Source: Allacma fusca
Taxonomy: Eukaryota > Arthropoda > Collembola > Symphypleona > Sminthuridae
Assembly: GCA_947179485.1 (NCBI GenBank)
Contig: OX359245.1
Coordinates: 81,269,067-81,333,066 of the forward strand
Length of the DNA stretch: 64,000 nucleotides
Reading direction: 5' to 3'
The notes below the pieces were generated by a model. It made no database searches, was not told the DNA's origin, and saw only the letters and a program-made list of their open reading frames with translations. The first letter of the stretch is position 1. Every line of letters begins with the position of its first letter. Made by a program: the position numbers and the translations under genes. This document shows positions 34,077-46,330 of the stretch, piece after piece.

Positions 34077-35515
34077 AGTATCCAAGGATTTGAAACAATG
34101 TACGGAGTTCAGATTTTTCATGAAAAATTTGTCAGTTATTAATTTTTACTCAGGGTATACAATGTTTTCGAAAATCATCTGATGTTGGATTTCAGAAAAT
34201 GTCATTAACTTTTAAACACGCGAATAAAAAGTCGCTGCGTTGATAATCATGGTTATGAGCAACAAGATCATTTAGGAAATCTAATAGAAAGGTTGGAGGA
34301 ATTCATCTTCTGGAGCAAGGACAGCTCCTGGTTATTTTTTCATGAAGATTTGGCTGCAATTTAAAAAAAATACTTCTGATCACCGAATTTGTAAAAAAAA
34401 TTTAAGTGGATTCATTCGAACATAATATTATCTTCCTAAGCCAAAAATGCGGTTTCCGGAATCAGCGGATTAATGTCAGAGAACGAATAAAAAATGATTT
34501 TATTTTATTGCTGCCCTGCAAACCAATTCATAAACTTTTTCCCGCAATTTTGTTGCTGTATAAAGTCATACACAGCTCAGTAATGCTTCAAGACCTGTTA
34601 CGATTAAAATAATTACACATTGACCCTTTTCTGCCCATAGGCACTGCAGTTAATAAAGAATTGCATATGAATAAAACCATTGACAGCATGTTAAAAAAAT
34701 GCAGTGGGTACAAGTTGATGTTAGTGATGCCACCGAAAAATTTTTGCTTGATTCCTATCTCAACAATAACATTTTCGTTATATCACCCATAGGATTAAGA
34801 CCATTACTGTCTATACAAGCAAATAAGTAATTATTAAATTCTTCATTTTCCAAAATATGCTAAAAAATTATTACAAGTCTTGCTACCCCAACGAATATTG
34901 GTTGTAACTCTTCAAATTGTCAAAACTTGCATTGAATCCATTCAAGGTCCGCTAATACTATTGTATATTCCAATGCGTAATTAAATCCACGTGTAGAATG
35001 AAGGTTGTTTATACTAATATTCATATAGGGGCATTGTAGGAATTATTATTATTAGAAGGGAAATTATACCATTGGAATTCCCCTTGAAATCTATGCAGTT
35101 GACAGTATTGTTTCCTGGTAAAATTAAATACGTAGACTTGATTCCTTCGGATAAAATTAGGTTTCACTCATTAAAGGAAATTCTTCTGCATATTCTACAG
35201 CAGGTTTGGAATTTCAACGAAACTATAAAACCGTAGATAGCTGGATATGCTACGTTACCTCAATTCCCAGAAGTTCTCATATGTATCCACAATATTGAAA
35301 ATTGCAATATGTATTTATTGTAAAAGTGCATCCTGTGTGAAGCATTTGTTAGCCAAAGGTTTCCATACATATCTTTCACAGAATTCAACCTGACTTATAT
35401 TCTCGAGACTGGACACCGTCAGTCAGTAGTGACGTTCCTACCCAACAGCAACGTTCAACTTCTGACCAAATAAATATTACAATTTACGGTTTGGAGTAAC
35501 TCCATAAATAAAGAA
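34077..35515. other. Intergenic, upstream of the prenyl synthase
   Basis: An open stretch at 34406-34612 (KNDFILLLPCKPIHKLFPAI) has no recognised homology. Otherwise AT-rich with nothing clear; no convincing TATA box before 35516. Confidence 0.45.
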
Positions 35516-37270
35516 ATGAATTCTTTTTTGAATATTTTCCGAACTTGCATTTCTGCAAATGCAGCAGGCTATCGACGTTTGACGATGAGCCATTTTGTAG
35601 ATAAAGTAAAATTTCAGCCAGAGGTTTATGAATCAAAACGATTTGAAGGTAAAAAAATGTTCCGTAAAAATTAATTAATTGGAGTGACGACATTGGTTAA
35701 CCGATTTTATTTTTATGTCATTACAACTTTGCTCTCCCTTTACAGATCTCTTTTACAAAAGGGCACCATTAGTTTCCACAGACAAATTGCAAGCGTGGCG
35801 GGATCATTATCGAGAATTTGTGAAAGATGTAAATATCGTAAGTGACCACCATTTTGAAGCCGAAAATGAGAGTAGTACATGGGTTCAAGATGTCGTAAAT
35901 TACAATACTCCGTTTGGAAAAGGGATTAGGTATTTAAAAAAAATTAAATTCAGATTTACATTTTTTACACTAGATTCAGGCAAGAGAACTGTTTTTAACT
36001 TACCCTTTGTTTTTTCAGAGCATTTCAAGTACTTCTAGCAGATAAATACTTGTGCAATGATACATCACCTGAGAATGTCCAATCCGTTAACTCACTAGCT
36101 TGGCTCATGGAATTAGTAAGTTTTTTTTTGAAAATAATTAAGAAGAGAAAACACATGGACTGTTTATTATAACGCCAGTTTTAACCCGCAATGTTTAGTT
36201 TCAGGCCGCAGCATGCATTTCAGATGATATAATGGACGAGTCCGAAACCCGAAGGGACAGGTTGTGCTGGTACAAGGTTAACAATAAAGGAATCCCTGCT
36301 TTCAACGATGGGATTTTACTTCTCAATGCGATCCCTATACTACTCGATAGACATTTCGGACACACCAATTTCTATGCGCAATTAGTCGAGGTATTTGTTC
36401 TTGCGCTCCAAGCTGGTTTGTACGGAGAAGGGAGCGATGTACGGAACGCTAAGCAGAAGAATTTTTACAAGTAAGTTTAAAACATCTCATTTACATCGAA
36501 TCCAAGTTCTGTTATTTTCCAGTATATTAAATAATGGATTAAACTAATTGTATAGGTACAATGTGGATAGCTACGAAAAAATGATGATGTTCAAAAATGG
36601 TTTTTATACATTTTATGCACCTGTGGCTTGTGCGATGATTAAGGTGAGTACACGCATTTATAACTATGTGTTCAAAGTTGAGACAGGTTTTTATTGAACT
36701 TTGCAGGAGTTTTACTGAAATTATTATTGTTAGTTTAAAACATTTGATATTTTATATCAGAATGGGATTAGTGATGACGGATCGCTGAAAGAAGTGGAGA
36801 AGCTTGCACTGGACCTTGGATTGATTTATTCCATTCAAGATGATTTTATGGACTGCTTCGTTGACTCCAAACTGACGGGGAAAGTTGGAACGGACATTGA
36901 AGAAGGGAAATGCACATGGCTTTTTGTCAACGCTCTGGAAATCTGCTCTACAGAACAACATCGAACGTTGATTGTAAAAATAGAGAATACATTTTATGTA
37001 GATTTTAAACAAATCTTCTAGTGCTATTGTATAGGAAATTCTTTAATGAAATGATTGGTAAAATTTTAGGAAAACTATGGTTCGAGAGACCAGTCCAAAG
37101 TGAAACATGTCAAGAGACTTTATCGTGATATTGGGATTCCGCAGCTGTACAAAAACTGGGAAAATGACACAATGACAAGAACTGTGAAGTCAATTGGTCA
37201 GCTGTCCACAACTCGTCTTCAGCCACTTTTCTATGACCTCTTGGCAACTATTTGTGGGAGAGTACGCTAA
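35516..37270 (+). CDS. Farnesyl-diphosphate-synthase-family prenyl synthase, altered chain-length site
   Basis: Exons 35516-35648, 35746-35929, 36019-36115, 36199-36470, 36556-36643, 36761-36973 and 37070-37270; 395 residues. The exon 4 acceptor at 36198 is preferred over one 6 nt later because it keeps the helix in register (LFQA). FPPS condenses IPP with DMAPP/GPP to C15. Both aspartate-rich motifs are present: D147-D-I-M-D151 followed by ESETRR, and Q284-D-D-F-M-D289 followed by GKVGTDIEEGK. The basic GKGIR lies at 102-106. An Arg-rich N-terminus (MNSFLNIFRTC to YRRLT) resembles a mitochondrial presequence, with a second Met available. Oddities: the two residues at -5/-4 before the first DDxxD, Phe-Phe (or Tyr-Phe) in FPPS, are A142-A143; RRG is RRD; the conserved KT is K242-N243. 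The product may be longer than C15, or the enzyme may be a terpene-synthase-like derivative. Confidence 0.88.
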
Positions 37271-37552
37271 ATAATTCTCGGTTAGAGATAAAACTAATTG
37301 TACGCATGGAGCTATGTATAATTAAGAATATACATAATTAAGTATTCCTAGGTTAAAATTCGCACAGTTGTGTGTACAAGTATGCAATGACTGACTAAAT
37401 AATATTTCCACAGGTCATTTCCGCGTAGTTTATATGCCTGTTCATAACGGTTAGTTATAGTTAGTCTTCGGCTCTAATTAGAGTGGGAAGTCCAGTGCTG
37501 TACTACGTCAGCCTCTATTTTTAATATTTTGTATGGTTTCCTAACTGTAATC

Positions 37553-37558
37553 AATAAA
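37553..37558 (+). terminator. Polyadenylation signal of the prenyl synthase gene
   Basis: AATAAA about 283 nt after the stop codon. Confidence 0.5.
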
Positions 37559-37596
37559 AACCTTTAAATGTGTGTGAATCTACATCTGACCGCGCG

Positions 37597-37725
37597 TGTT
37601 TGAGTTAATAAAAATGTTTACGCGTGTGTGAAACAATAATAGTAATTAATGTCAATCTCATACAAATCTATGCTCATGTGATTATTTGATTCCCATGCAC
37701 TTTCCACGCTGGGAGTGTTTAAGTA
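37597..37725. repeat. Relic copy of the IR-B downstream duplicated sequence
   Basis: Similar to 20318-20460 and 25755-25895: shared landmarks are ATAAAAATGT(C/T)(C/T)ACGCG, GGGATTATTTGA-like and CCATGCAC-TTCCACGCTG. So this noncoding sequence occurs at least three times in the window. Confidence 0.55.
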
Positions 37726-39343
37726 GCTGGAACACTTGAACTATAGTTCAAAACAAAAAAAAACGTATACGTTTGTTAATTGAACTTCAGCAACGCTGTC
37801 TACTGCTATGATTTTAAATTTAACATCGGTGCCTTAGGAATAATAAAATTATATTTCGGCATATTTCGATACTTCCTAAATGCGTCGTTCATGATATTTT
37901 GCAGGGCAGGAAAGCAAAATAAATTCGTTTTGGTAAACACAAACAATCGAATGTTTGGAAAACGATTCTCTTGTTTCTTACATGCTTAGCAAATTCTTGG
38001 CAATACTCACATAACGATTAAATTATTTAAATTCCTCTTTATTTAGATTTGGATTTATTCCGACGCTGATCAAAATCTTTAATATGCTACTATTGCCCAA
38101 TAATTGTCGTTCAAATTTTAAAAATTATTGTTTACTAAAATAGTAATTGGCTACCGATTGGATCACGATGTATTCGAGCCTGTTTCCGAAAATCTTACAA
38201 CCGGAAAGTGTGCCTAGAATTCCAATGTATTTATTATTATCTCAAAATTATTGGCGGTAGTGAACACAAAGGCACTCTGGTAATATGAACTCAGTAAAGC
38301 ATTTGATGCGTAATAACCAAACAGGTAATTCCTTTTTTATAGACTGATTAACGACACGTGCTAATGGGGAATTTCAAAAAATGCATACATACCTGCATGT
38401 GTATATGTATGCTATTCACTTCTGGGGCACTATCGTTCCGGCATTATCAATTGCAGAAACAATGCAGGTGCAAATATGCGTCATTAATTACAGGATGGGA
38501 ACATAGTTTTCCTGCAACTTTTTTCTATCGTACTTTATTTATTACGGGTGTTCGTTAAATTCCAAGAATTATTGGAGGTTACGTCATTTCTCAATCCTCA
38601 ATTGTGAACTTGAATCTCGATAATTACCTGAGAAATCAGATTGAAGCCATGTATAATTTAAACAGCGCAGTATGCATCCAATGTTATATGAAACTATACT
38701 GTAAAAGTAAACAAATGATGGAAATCTCACAAAAATCAAATGTCAATCAGGAACCATCTGGTTTTTCGGGATGTTTCGAGACGATGCTCCAAACAAGTAT
38801 AAGTAACCAGCATGTGACAGCGTCATGTTTGTTACAATTGCAGTCGGCGTGATCAACAATGGCAAGCATGAAACTAATATACGTTCAAGTTCCAGTGAGT
38901 TAAGATGTCATTGCTTCCTGTTAAATCTATTACAATGAAGTTTGGGGATTATATCCATTATTTAACTTTTAGTCTACGCGAACACTCCAAGACAACCGAC
39001 CTCATTTAAAGTGCTTTGTTGATTTATAAATTTAAGCAGCAAGGGTTAAAAATTTGCTTACAATTTGTTCACTTGTCACACATTAACCACTGAATGTTGC
39101 TGAATGTACAAATGATGACACTAAATATCTTAATAATTTACAGTGGGTTGACATAAGCAAGCAGAATATATATGTAGATAGGAGATTTTATTAAGATTTT
39201 TCCTAAAATCGTTTACCCTCATGATTTGAGGATCTGACAATCTGAGCATCCTAATTTTGATCACATTGAAGTCATATCGGCCTAATTGAAATCCAATCCG
39301 AATTACGTGCCTGCCACCAGAACGATATTACATCTAGAAGATA
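37726..39343. other. Intergenic, nothing recognised
   Basis: AT-rich; short open frames (for example 38604-38852) lack homology or composition suggesting coding. Confidence 0.45.
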
Positions 39344-39351
39344 CTTCAGGT

Positions 39352-40265
39352 CAGAGCTTCTGTTGGGGACAAAGTTCTTGTCCCGTCCCGTCCCGTCATT
39401 TTCTAAAAACCTTTGTCCCCAGTCCCGTCCCGACAATCGGGACACGGTGACAAAAGCCATGTCCCCGTCCCGTCCCCAAAAATTTATAAAAACGTTGTCC
39501 CCGATCCCGTCCCGAAAATCGGGACATGGTGACAAAAATCTTGTCCCCGTCCCGTCCCCAAAATTTTAAAAAAACGTTGTCCCCGGTCCCGTCCCGAAAG
39601 TCGGGACATGGGGACAAAAATCTTGTCCCCGTCCCGTCCCCAAAATTAAAAAAAAATTGTCCCCGTTTCCAAAAATCGTGGCATGTGAACAAAATTCCTG
39701 TACCGTCCTGATAATAAATGACTGAAAACAGTTGTCGACATTCTTATACCGAAAATCGGAACATGAGGAAAATTTCGTACAAAAAATATTTGTACCAAAA
39801 ACATAAAAAACACATTTATAGAATCGTGGCTCCAAGATTCTTCCTTAACTTTTTGAGCAACAAGTTTCATTTTCTACAACCTAAAATCGAATGTCTTACA
39901 TTGGGTGAAATAGTGTTCACAGAATAGTTTACTCATGAGCACTAAAGCTGTAGCGTTATCCTTGTTCTGCTATGCTTGCTCGTCCCGTCCCGTTATATAC
40001 ACGACCAAAAAGCATGTCCCGTCCCAAATATAATGGGGGCAATTGTTTTTGTCCCCATCCCGAATATAGTGGGGACAATTTGTTTTGTCCCCGTCCCGTC
40101 CCTGATATAATGGAGACAATTTTTGTCGTCCCCGTCCCGTCCCGAATATAATGGGGACAATTTTTTTGTCCCCGTCCCGTCCCGAATACGACATGGGGAC
40201 AATTATTTTGTCCCCGGGGACGTCCCGTCCCGGTCCGTCCAGTGTCCCGACGGGACGTCCCTCAT
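39352..40265. mobile_element. Probable hAT-like element built from a CGTCCC motif
   Basis: Dense arrays of GTCCCCGTCCCGTCCC and GGGACAA occupy both ends (39365-39720 and 39980-40260) around an AT-rich middle. The left end CAGAGCTTCTG resembles the terminus of the element at 33463. The right end and TSD are uncertain (possible CTTCAGGT/CATAAGGT, 6 of 8). Assigned by architecture. Confidence 0.55.
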
Positions 40266-40447
40266 AAGGTAATAGTTACGCTGAGCGATTACATAAATAA
40301 TTCGTAAAGCTATAAGAAATCCCCCACTAGATAAAACTCATATTTAAACTCATTTTTAGCCCCAAAATTCACCAAGGTTGAGTCTTGGGTTTAGTTGTTA
40401 TGAAGGCTGAACAGTAAGTACGGAAGATATTAGCCATAGTTTTTGCA

Positions 40448-41272
40448 CGCATGACTAGGGAAGTGCAAAGGTACAAAAACTTGGTTCCTGTTCCTTTTCC
40501 TGAACACGAACCCATAAATACAGGTACAAATTTTCCGTTCCTGTACCTATTCACATCTAAAATCTTGTACCTGTTCCTGAAATTGTACCCGTTCCTGAAA
40601 AGTACCCAAAACGTGTACCCGTTCCCAAAAGTTATGCAAGTACCCGGGTGCGTCCCCGGGTACTTTAGTTTAAACATATGAATTTAAGCTAAACGTTGTT
40701 TTACTATTTTTTGCTTTTTTAATAAATAATTTCATTATTCCTGCATATTTTTGTACTATAAAATAATTATTGTACCGTAACTTGTTTATTACTTTTAAGG
40801 GCGGAAAAGCAACTTTACTTTTAAGCTTTTTTGCTGAAAAGTTTAACTTCGTAAATGCTTCCGAATGTTTCCAGTGGAAATAAATAAATAATTTTTATAA
40901 CTACTTTTATATTACAATAAAACCTACCTGCAGTAACTGCACTGGAATGCTCAAAATTCATTTCGAGCGTTCATTGGTGCTTTGGAAATGATTAAAGTTC
41001 AAAAACGTCAAAGTATCCGGGTCCACACGTTTAAATATGGGTCATTCAACAGTTTGGACCTGTTTCTATTGGAAACACACAAACAGGAACGACTTTCGTT
41101 CCTGTACCTGTTTGTGACTGTGGTCACGGGTTTCTGGGTACAAAATAAAAGTACCTGTATTGTTCCTGTTACAATTGGGAACTTTTAAACTGTGCCCATT
41201 TTGGACCTGTTCCTGTTCCTGTACCCAAATACCCGGGTTGGTCCTGCTCCCATGAGCTTCCCTATGCATGAC
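40448..41272. mobile_element. hAT-like element built from a GTTCCTGTACC motif
   Basis: Element 40456-41264 with TAGGGAAG at both ends in inverted orientation and a near-perfect 8-bp TSD (CGCATGAC 40448-40455, TGCATGAC 41265-41272). Arms are degenerate repeats of GTTCCTGTACCC. No coding capacity. Confidence 0.82.
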
Positions 41273-41853
41273 AATCACTGCTACAAGCTCTACAACCTAC
41301 AATCAGTAAACTCTCAACCTTTCTAAATTATATCTGCATACTGAATTACATATTGGCCCCGCTTTAATCTCATTGTTAGACCGAACTCTCCATAAAAAGG
41401 AAAACTCGACCAATCATGAATAATATGACAGTGTCAAAAGTCATGCATTCTACTAGATAATTTAAAATGTTGAAACTTTAGTGCACATTCGATCATATTT
41501 AAGAAACATCATTAGTAGGTCATTTGTTATCATAGTTCCGAAGATAAGATGATTGACGTAATTATTTATTTGTAATTTAATTACGGCAGATTGCTCTGTG
41601 AATAGTAAACACGCACTGTAATTACTTGTTGCATCATGGCCTCAAATATTTTAATACTGTTGACTGCACTTGAGTCGAGTTTTAATTCAATTATTCTGTG
41701 ATTCGACCTGCTATGTTCTACCAAAACAAACAACAGTAAAATAAATAGTAACATGTTACAAATGTTAACAAATAAACAGAACCTTTAGCAGTTCATATCA
41801 TATACATATTTTACACATTAAAATTTCAAATTCGAAGACTTCTACACACTTGA
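41273..41853. other. Intergenic before the assembly gap
   Basis: AT-rich; nothing recognised. Confidence 0.5.
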
Positions 41854-42053
41854 NNNNNNNNNNNNNNNNNNNNNNNNNNNNNNNNNNNNNNNNNNNNNNN
41901 NNNNNNNNNNNNNNNNNNNNNNNNNNNNNNNNNNNNNNNNNNNNNNNNNNNNNNNNNNNNNNNNNNNNNNNNNNNNNNNNNNNNNNNNNNNNNNNNNNNN
42001 NNNNNNNNNNNNNNNNNNNNNNNNNNNNNNNNNNNNNNNNNNNNNNNNNNNNN
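41854..42053. other. Assembly gap of 200 N
   Basis: Exactly 200 undetermined bases, probably a scaffold gap of arbitrary length. Order across it rests on the assembly. Confidence 0.99.
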
Positions 42054-42611
42054 TCAATATCTTGGAATTTTGAGGTCATATCTCGCTGAAATTTTTTTTG
42101 CACGTTATTTAATTTTTATTCTTGCCATTTTTGAAGTTATATTGCTAATTTTCACTGTTTGAATTTTTTGGTACCCCATGAGCCCCCCCCTCATTTTTTG
42201 CAAACTTTGACCCGGGATATCTCCGAATCCCGTCGTCAGATTTTTTCATGTCAATTATCAAAAATGATGTACACATCAAGGCGCACCCTGCAGTAATTTT
42301 TTCGTTCAAATCGAACAGAGGGCATTTTCTCGTAAGGATTATGCGGTGTCTTTTAATGAGGCGTTCTGAAATGTACTGAGTGGCGTAGTACTCTGCAAAG
42401 TTTGGCGCCACTTAATAAAAATAACAACATAAAGGGTCAGCAAGCCTTAAGGGTTAGATTGTTAGTGGCGTACAAAGATCGTTGCAAAAGTATTTTTTGC
42501 TCACTTCACCTCACTTACAATTTGCATACATATTAATCTATGAAGAAGTACTTCTAATAGCTTAAAACTTATTTTTATTTTAATACCTTTTACAATAATT
42601 TTGCGAGTACA

Positions 42612-42830
42612 TGCCTGCAGGCCGGAAAGCATCATTTACTCTATACTATCCTTTGGTTTCAAAGACAAACCTTAGATCGAAGAAACAGAGCAAGTGGGGA
42701 CGAAACTGTGAGACCTCTTGCGCTGGATAGCTCAATTACACTTGCATTGCTTGCACTGCTATAGGGATTATTAAAAGGAGGAAGCATATTTGCTATAGAA
42801 ATCTTCTCGTCGGCTTTAACGAACGTTGTA
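42612..42830 (+). pseudogene. Ionotropic receptor relic related to IR-A/IR-B (C-terminus)
   Basis: TVRPLALDSSITLALLALL-stop-GLL matches the last transmembrane segment of IR-A and IR-B (VRPLSLNSSFALVLLALLWGLV). The conserved Trp codon TGG is TAG. A short upstream stretch (CCTGCAGGCCGGAAAGC) resembles the FAGKRAK region. The rest of the gene is missing or lies in the gap. Confidence 0.7.
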
Positions 42831-43510
42831 AGCTTCATGAATCCCGTTAGAACATATTTTGTGAAATAATTAATCGAGAAACTGTCATATTAAATTTAAG
42901 AAAGAAATCTTGACATTGGCAAATATTCGCCTTGCATTTAGTGGAATCAAATTTATCTTGAATTTTTTTGTTACAGGTAAGAATATTTCTAAATTTGCAG
43001 ATTTGAGCCGATCTTAATCCAAATATTTGCGTTGTTGTCGTTTTCACAACTTAATTTATATTGTAGTCAGAAATAATTTCGACACATTGTTCCAACAAAT
43101 AAGTTATTATTAGTTTCGCGAAACAATACTGACATTACCAAAAGCCAGCTTTGCTTTGGGTCGATTAAAATTTATTCTAATATTAATCTATTGACAACAT
43201 GAGTAGTAATTATTGTTTTGCTGAAATGTTGGCCAGAAAAAGACTCAAGCAATCTTAGAAAATAAAATAGTACCGTAATGTAAAGTGTAACTTTTATGTG
43301 GTCAATTTTTGTGCATGGACCAAATGTAAGAAATAAATTTTAGATACAAAAAATATTCAAATTTCCTGTCTGTATTATATAAAGTTACTGGCCTTCATTT
43401 TAATATATCTGTTTATATTTCCACGTGATTATTATTATCTCAAATGTTACATTTACATGGTAGTTAATATGACATAATACCTATACATTAGGCACAGAAT
43501 CGACTTGAAC

Positions 43511-45487
43511 TATTCAATCAATTGTTTGAGTTCCACGTATTACGCCACGTCGATCGACCCGAGGTTTCCTGGTATCTTCGAACCTCCAACATTTTACAGT
43601 TGATATTATTTCAACAAAGAAAATACCAGTGCATATAGCGAAGAGAAGCAAGTAAATTAAGAACAATGTTTGAATGAAATTGGACCGTATTTTGAGTGCC
43701 TCAACAGCACGTGGTAAACTTTGTAGGTATTTTAAATCATACTTAGTCCTATCTAATCGCTCGATCCTAGCCCTCACCCTTAGAAAAATCCCACTCTCCA
43801 ACACATTTCTGAGAAACCCAAATAATTTATTCCCAATTTTATTCGTAGAATCCCATCCCCACAAACCGGAAAAAAGCGATTCTTTTCCGATGAGAAACGG
43901 TTTGCTCTGAACCGTTCTTCGTCGGAAATTTGGAACCCCAATGTGTAGTATTTTACTTCGGAAATCAACTAGAGCAACGTTATTGCATGTAGAGACGTCT
44001 TCGCTTGCGGACAATTCTCCAGCAGGGTAAACAAACTGACTCATTACTTTCAAAACTAAAGCTTTTTCGTCCGCGAAAAGCTTATAAGCCAAGTAGCTGT
44101 CTGCAAACTTGGATTCTCGCATGTTGTAATTGTACATAACCATCTGGGAAATAAATCGTGGGCCAACAGTTGTATAAGTCAACGCAGCTAATTTGAAGGA
44201 AACCCGACATGTCAAGTTTTAACGAAGGTTTCCTATAGTAACGGTAGGCTGATACCATGTCAAAATGTCGTGCGGAAGCTGCATTTATCGGCGAAATCAA
44301 GTCAACCTCATCAAGGTCATTCCAGGATTCCAAACCTTTCATAGGATTAGGAGCTGTCAGGTCAGAGGTTAGAATCCCTTTGTATGCGTTGCTCAGAATG
44401 ATTGTCATGTAGAGCCAAATCGTGATGGTAAAATTAAACCACGTACTGTTTGGAAGTTCTCTCTCTGAGAAATCCACGTTTTCCAATAAAGCCCGAATGG
44501 GTAAACTAAATATATTAAATCGTTCAGCCATTCCAACATTAGAACGGCATTGAATGAATACTCCGACCATAAAAGCAAAAGCAATGATTATTATCCAAAC
44601 CGATGTTTCAAAAGCTTTGGAGTAAATTGTGTAAGTGAGAGAGCTTCGAATTTTATAGCAAGATAGAAATACAATTTCATCATGAAATAGGGGTAAAAAT
44701 TGTCCCTGGTCAGCCAGATAGGAGCGAAATTCCACTTGGAAGTGTCGGACAAGCTTAAATTGTTCCCTTGATAGTAATGGAAAACTTGCATTTGAAAAGT
44801 TATACGAAATAATTTAGCGTTCTTAGTTGCCTTATTCCAGGGCAATGTAAAGACATTTCCATGGAAAATTAAGCAATGCAAACAGACCGTGTACCACTTG
44901 TCGATTCTCATAAGTTGAGAAAGCGTTTGTTTGAAAAATGGAATTTCGTAAGGTTGTAGGATCTCGTCTTTCATTGTCAGAAAACTTAGCCAATTAACGT
45001 AATAATACACTCTCGACGATGGCGATTTTTGTATTGATTCAATGCACTGATTTAGATTTTCCTTCTTCATTGCGATATTAACAAACAATTCCAGAGTGAG
45101 CCAAAACATATGTAGGTTGTCATCCAGAGTGTTAAAGCAAGAGCTCCGCACCGGTGAAATATCGTAAATTAACAATAATGCCCTACAACTGGAACCTTTT
45201 CGAATAAACTTTAGTATATATCGCTTCCCTAATTCCCTAAATAAAAGTCCAGTGGTGTTGCCTGTATACGATGTTAGTAATGTTACCGGGTGAAGTAAAT
45301 CGTCCAAATTTTCAAAGCAGACATGGGGGATGTACAGATATTGAAAACAGTCCTCAAATGTATTCTGCCAGTTGATCAAATTTGACAACCTGTCCCAACG
45401 TTTGCATTTCCTGGCATCATTATTGGGGAGACTCGCAGCAATTATATAATTGGCTGTAATCCCGAAGAAAAATCGAACTGCCCACAT
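43511..45487 (-). pseudogene. Divergent ionotropic receptor pseudogene (minus copy of an inverted pair)
   Basis: A single-exon receptor of a second IR subfamily: signal peptide MWAVRFFFGITANYIIAAS, a Cys-containing N-terminal domain, M1 after RSSLTYTIYSKAFE, M3 with ILSNAYKGILTSDL, and a final helix LFLIYLLLFAICTGIFFVEI. Compared with the plus copy at 61898 it has two frame-breaking changes. About 205 bp (residues after NAKLFR) is replaced by about 6 bp near 44804, and one base is gained near 44216-44226 after YYRKPS. Otherwise the three open blocks 45487-44806, about 44800-44220 and 44215-43514 align with the plus copy. The tail ends RGVIRGTQTID-stop. Confidence 0.85.
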
Positions 45488-46330
45488 TTTGTTCGAGAAA
45501 AAAAAGTCAGTCTAAACAGTTTAAGGGAATTTTTATCTGGTTAATTTTTTCACTTTTCCTCCCATGGGTATTACCAACTGATTCTGTATGCTCGCAAATT
45601 GTGTGCTTGGAGACAAATTCGCATGTTTATTGCGAACATAGTTGCAAAGTGTATTAATGTTAGTTATGTCGTTGTATTCTTTAATATCATTAGAACCTCA
45701 TTATGCAGTATAAACTTGGGACAACTGCGCGTCGTTTTCCATAAACTAGACTTTTGCGGTATTCTAAATAGGCGAGATTAATTGTAAATATAATAAATTA
45801 TAAGGGCACATTATTAGTATATCCATATTTTGGGTATTGTCTTGAAATTACTATCTAGCCAAAACTACTGTATTTATGTCTTTATGTATGTACATATATA
45901 TAACTTTACACAGTTGCTCAAGAAAGTGCGTGTCGACCTGGTTCGTAGAAATTATATGGAGTGGTGTATGATTAAATTCTGACACGAAGTGCTGTTTACA
46001 CTACAATTTCTTAAGATACAAAAACTAGATTTACATAGTTTATATCATAGTTTATCTAGACTTAATTTAGTTTCCAACACCATGCTTTGAAACACAAAAA
46101 AATATACCCATGGCTAAGAATATAATAGAAATTCGATATACTCACATTTTGGCATAGGAAATGCGAAATCGCTGATACAGAAAAGGATTTGTGGTTGCTT
46201 GTTCTTCTCCTTTAAACGTTTGCTCCTTTAAACATAATTTACACATTTTGTACACAGGAACTCCGGAATATGAGGACATGAGGGACATTGTCCTCCAAAA
46301 GAATTCAGGAAAGTACAGCTTTTTTAAGTG
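43530..46330. repeat. Inverted repeat, left arm
   Basis: Sequence including the receptor pseudogene and about 850 bp of its upstream DNA. The reverse complement recurs at about 59755-60096 and 61409-64000. Matching landmarks include AAGAAATTGTAGT, CATATAATTTCTACGAA, GTCGACACGCA and CTTTCCTGAATT. Confidence 0.8.

Noticed and set aside
39272..40681. Many overlapping open frames rich in Arg/Gly/Asp or Pro/Ser
   Set aside because: They are translations of CGTCCC and GTTCCTG motif arrays in mobile elements, open in several frames at once.
41798..42103. Open frames crossing the N stretch
   Set aside because: They consist of undetermined bases in an assembly gap.
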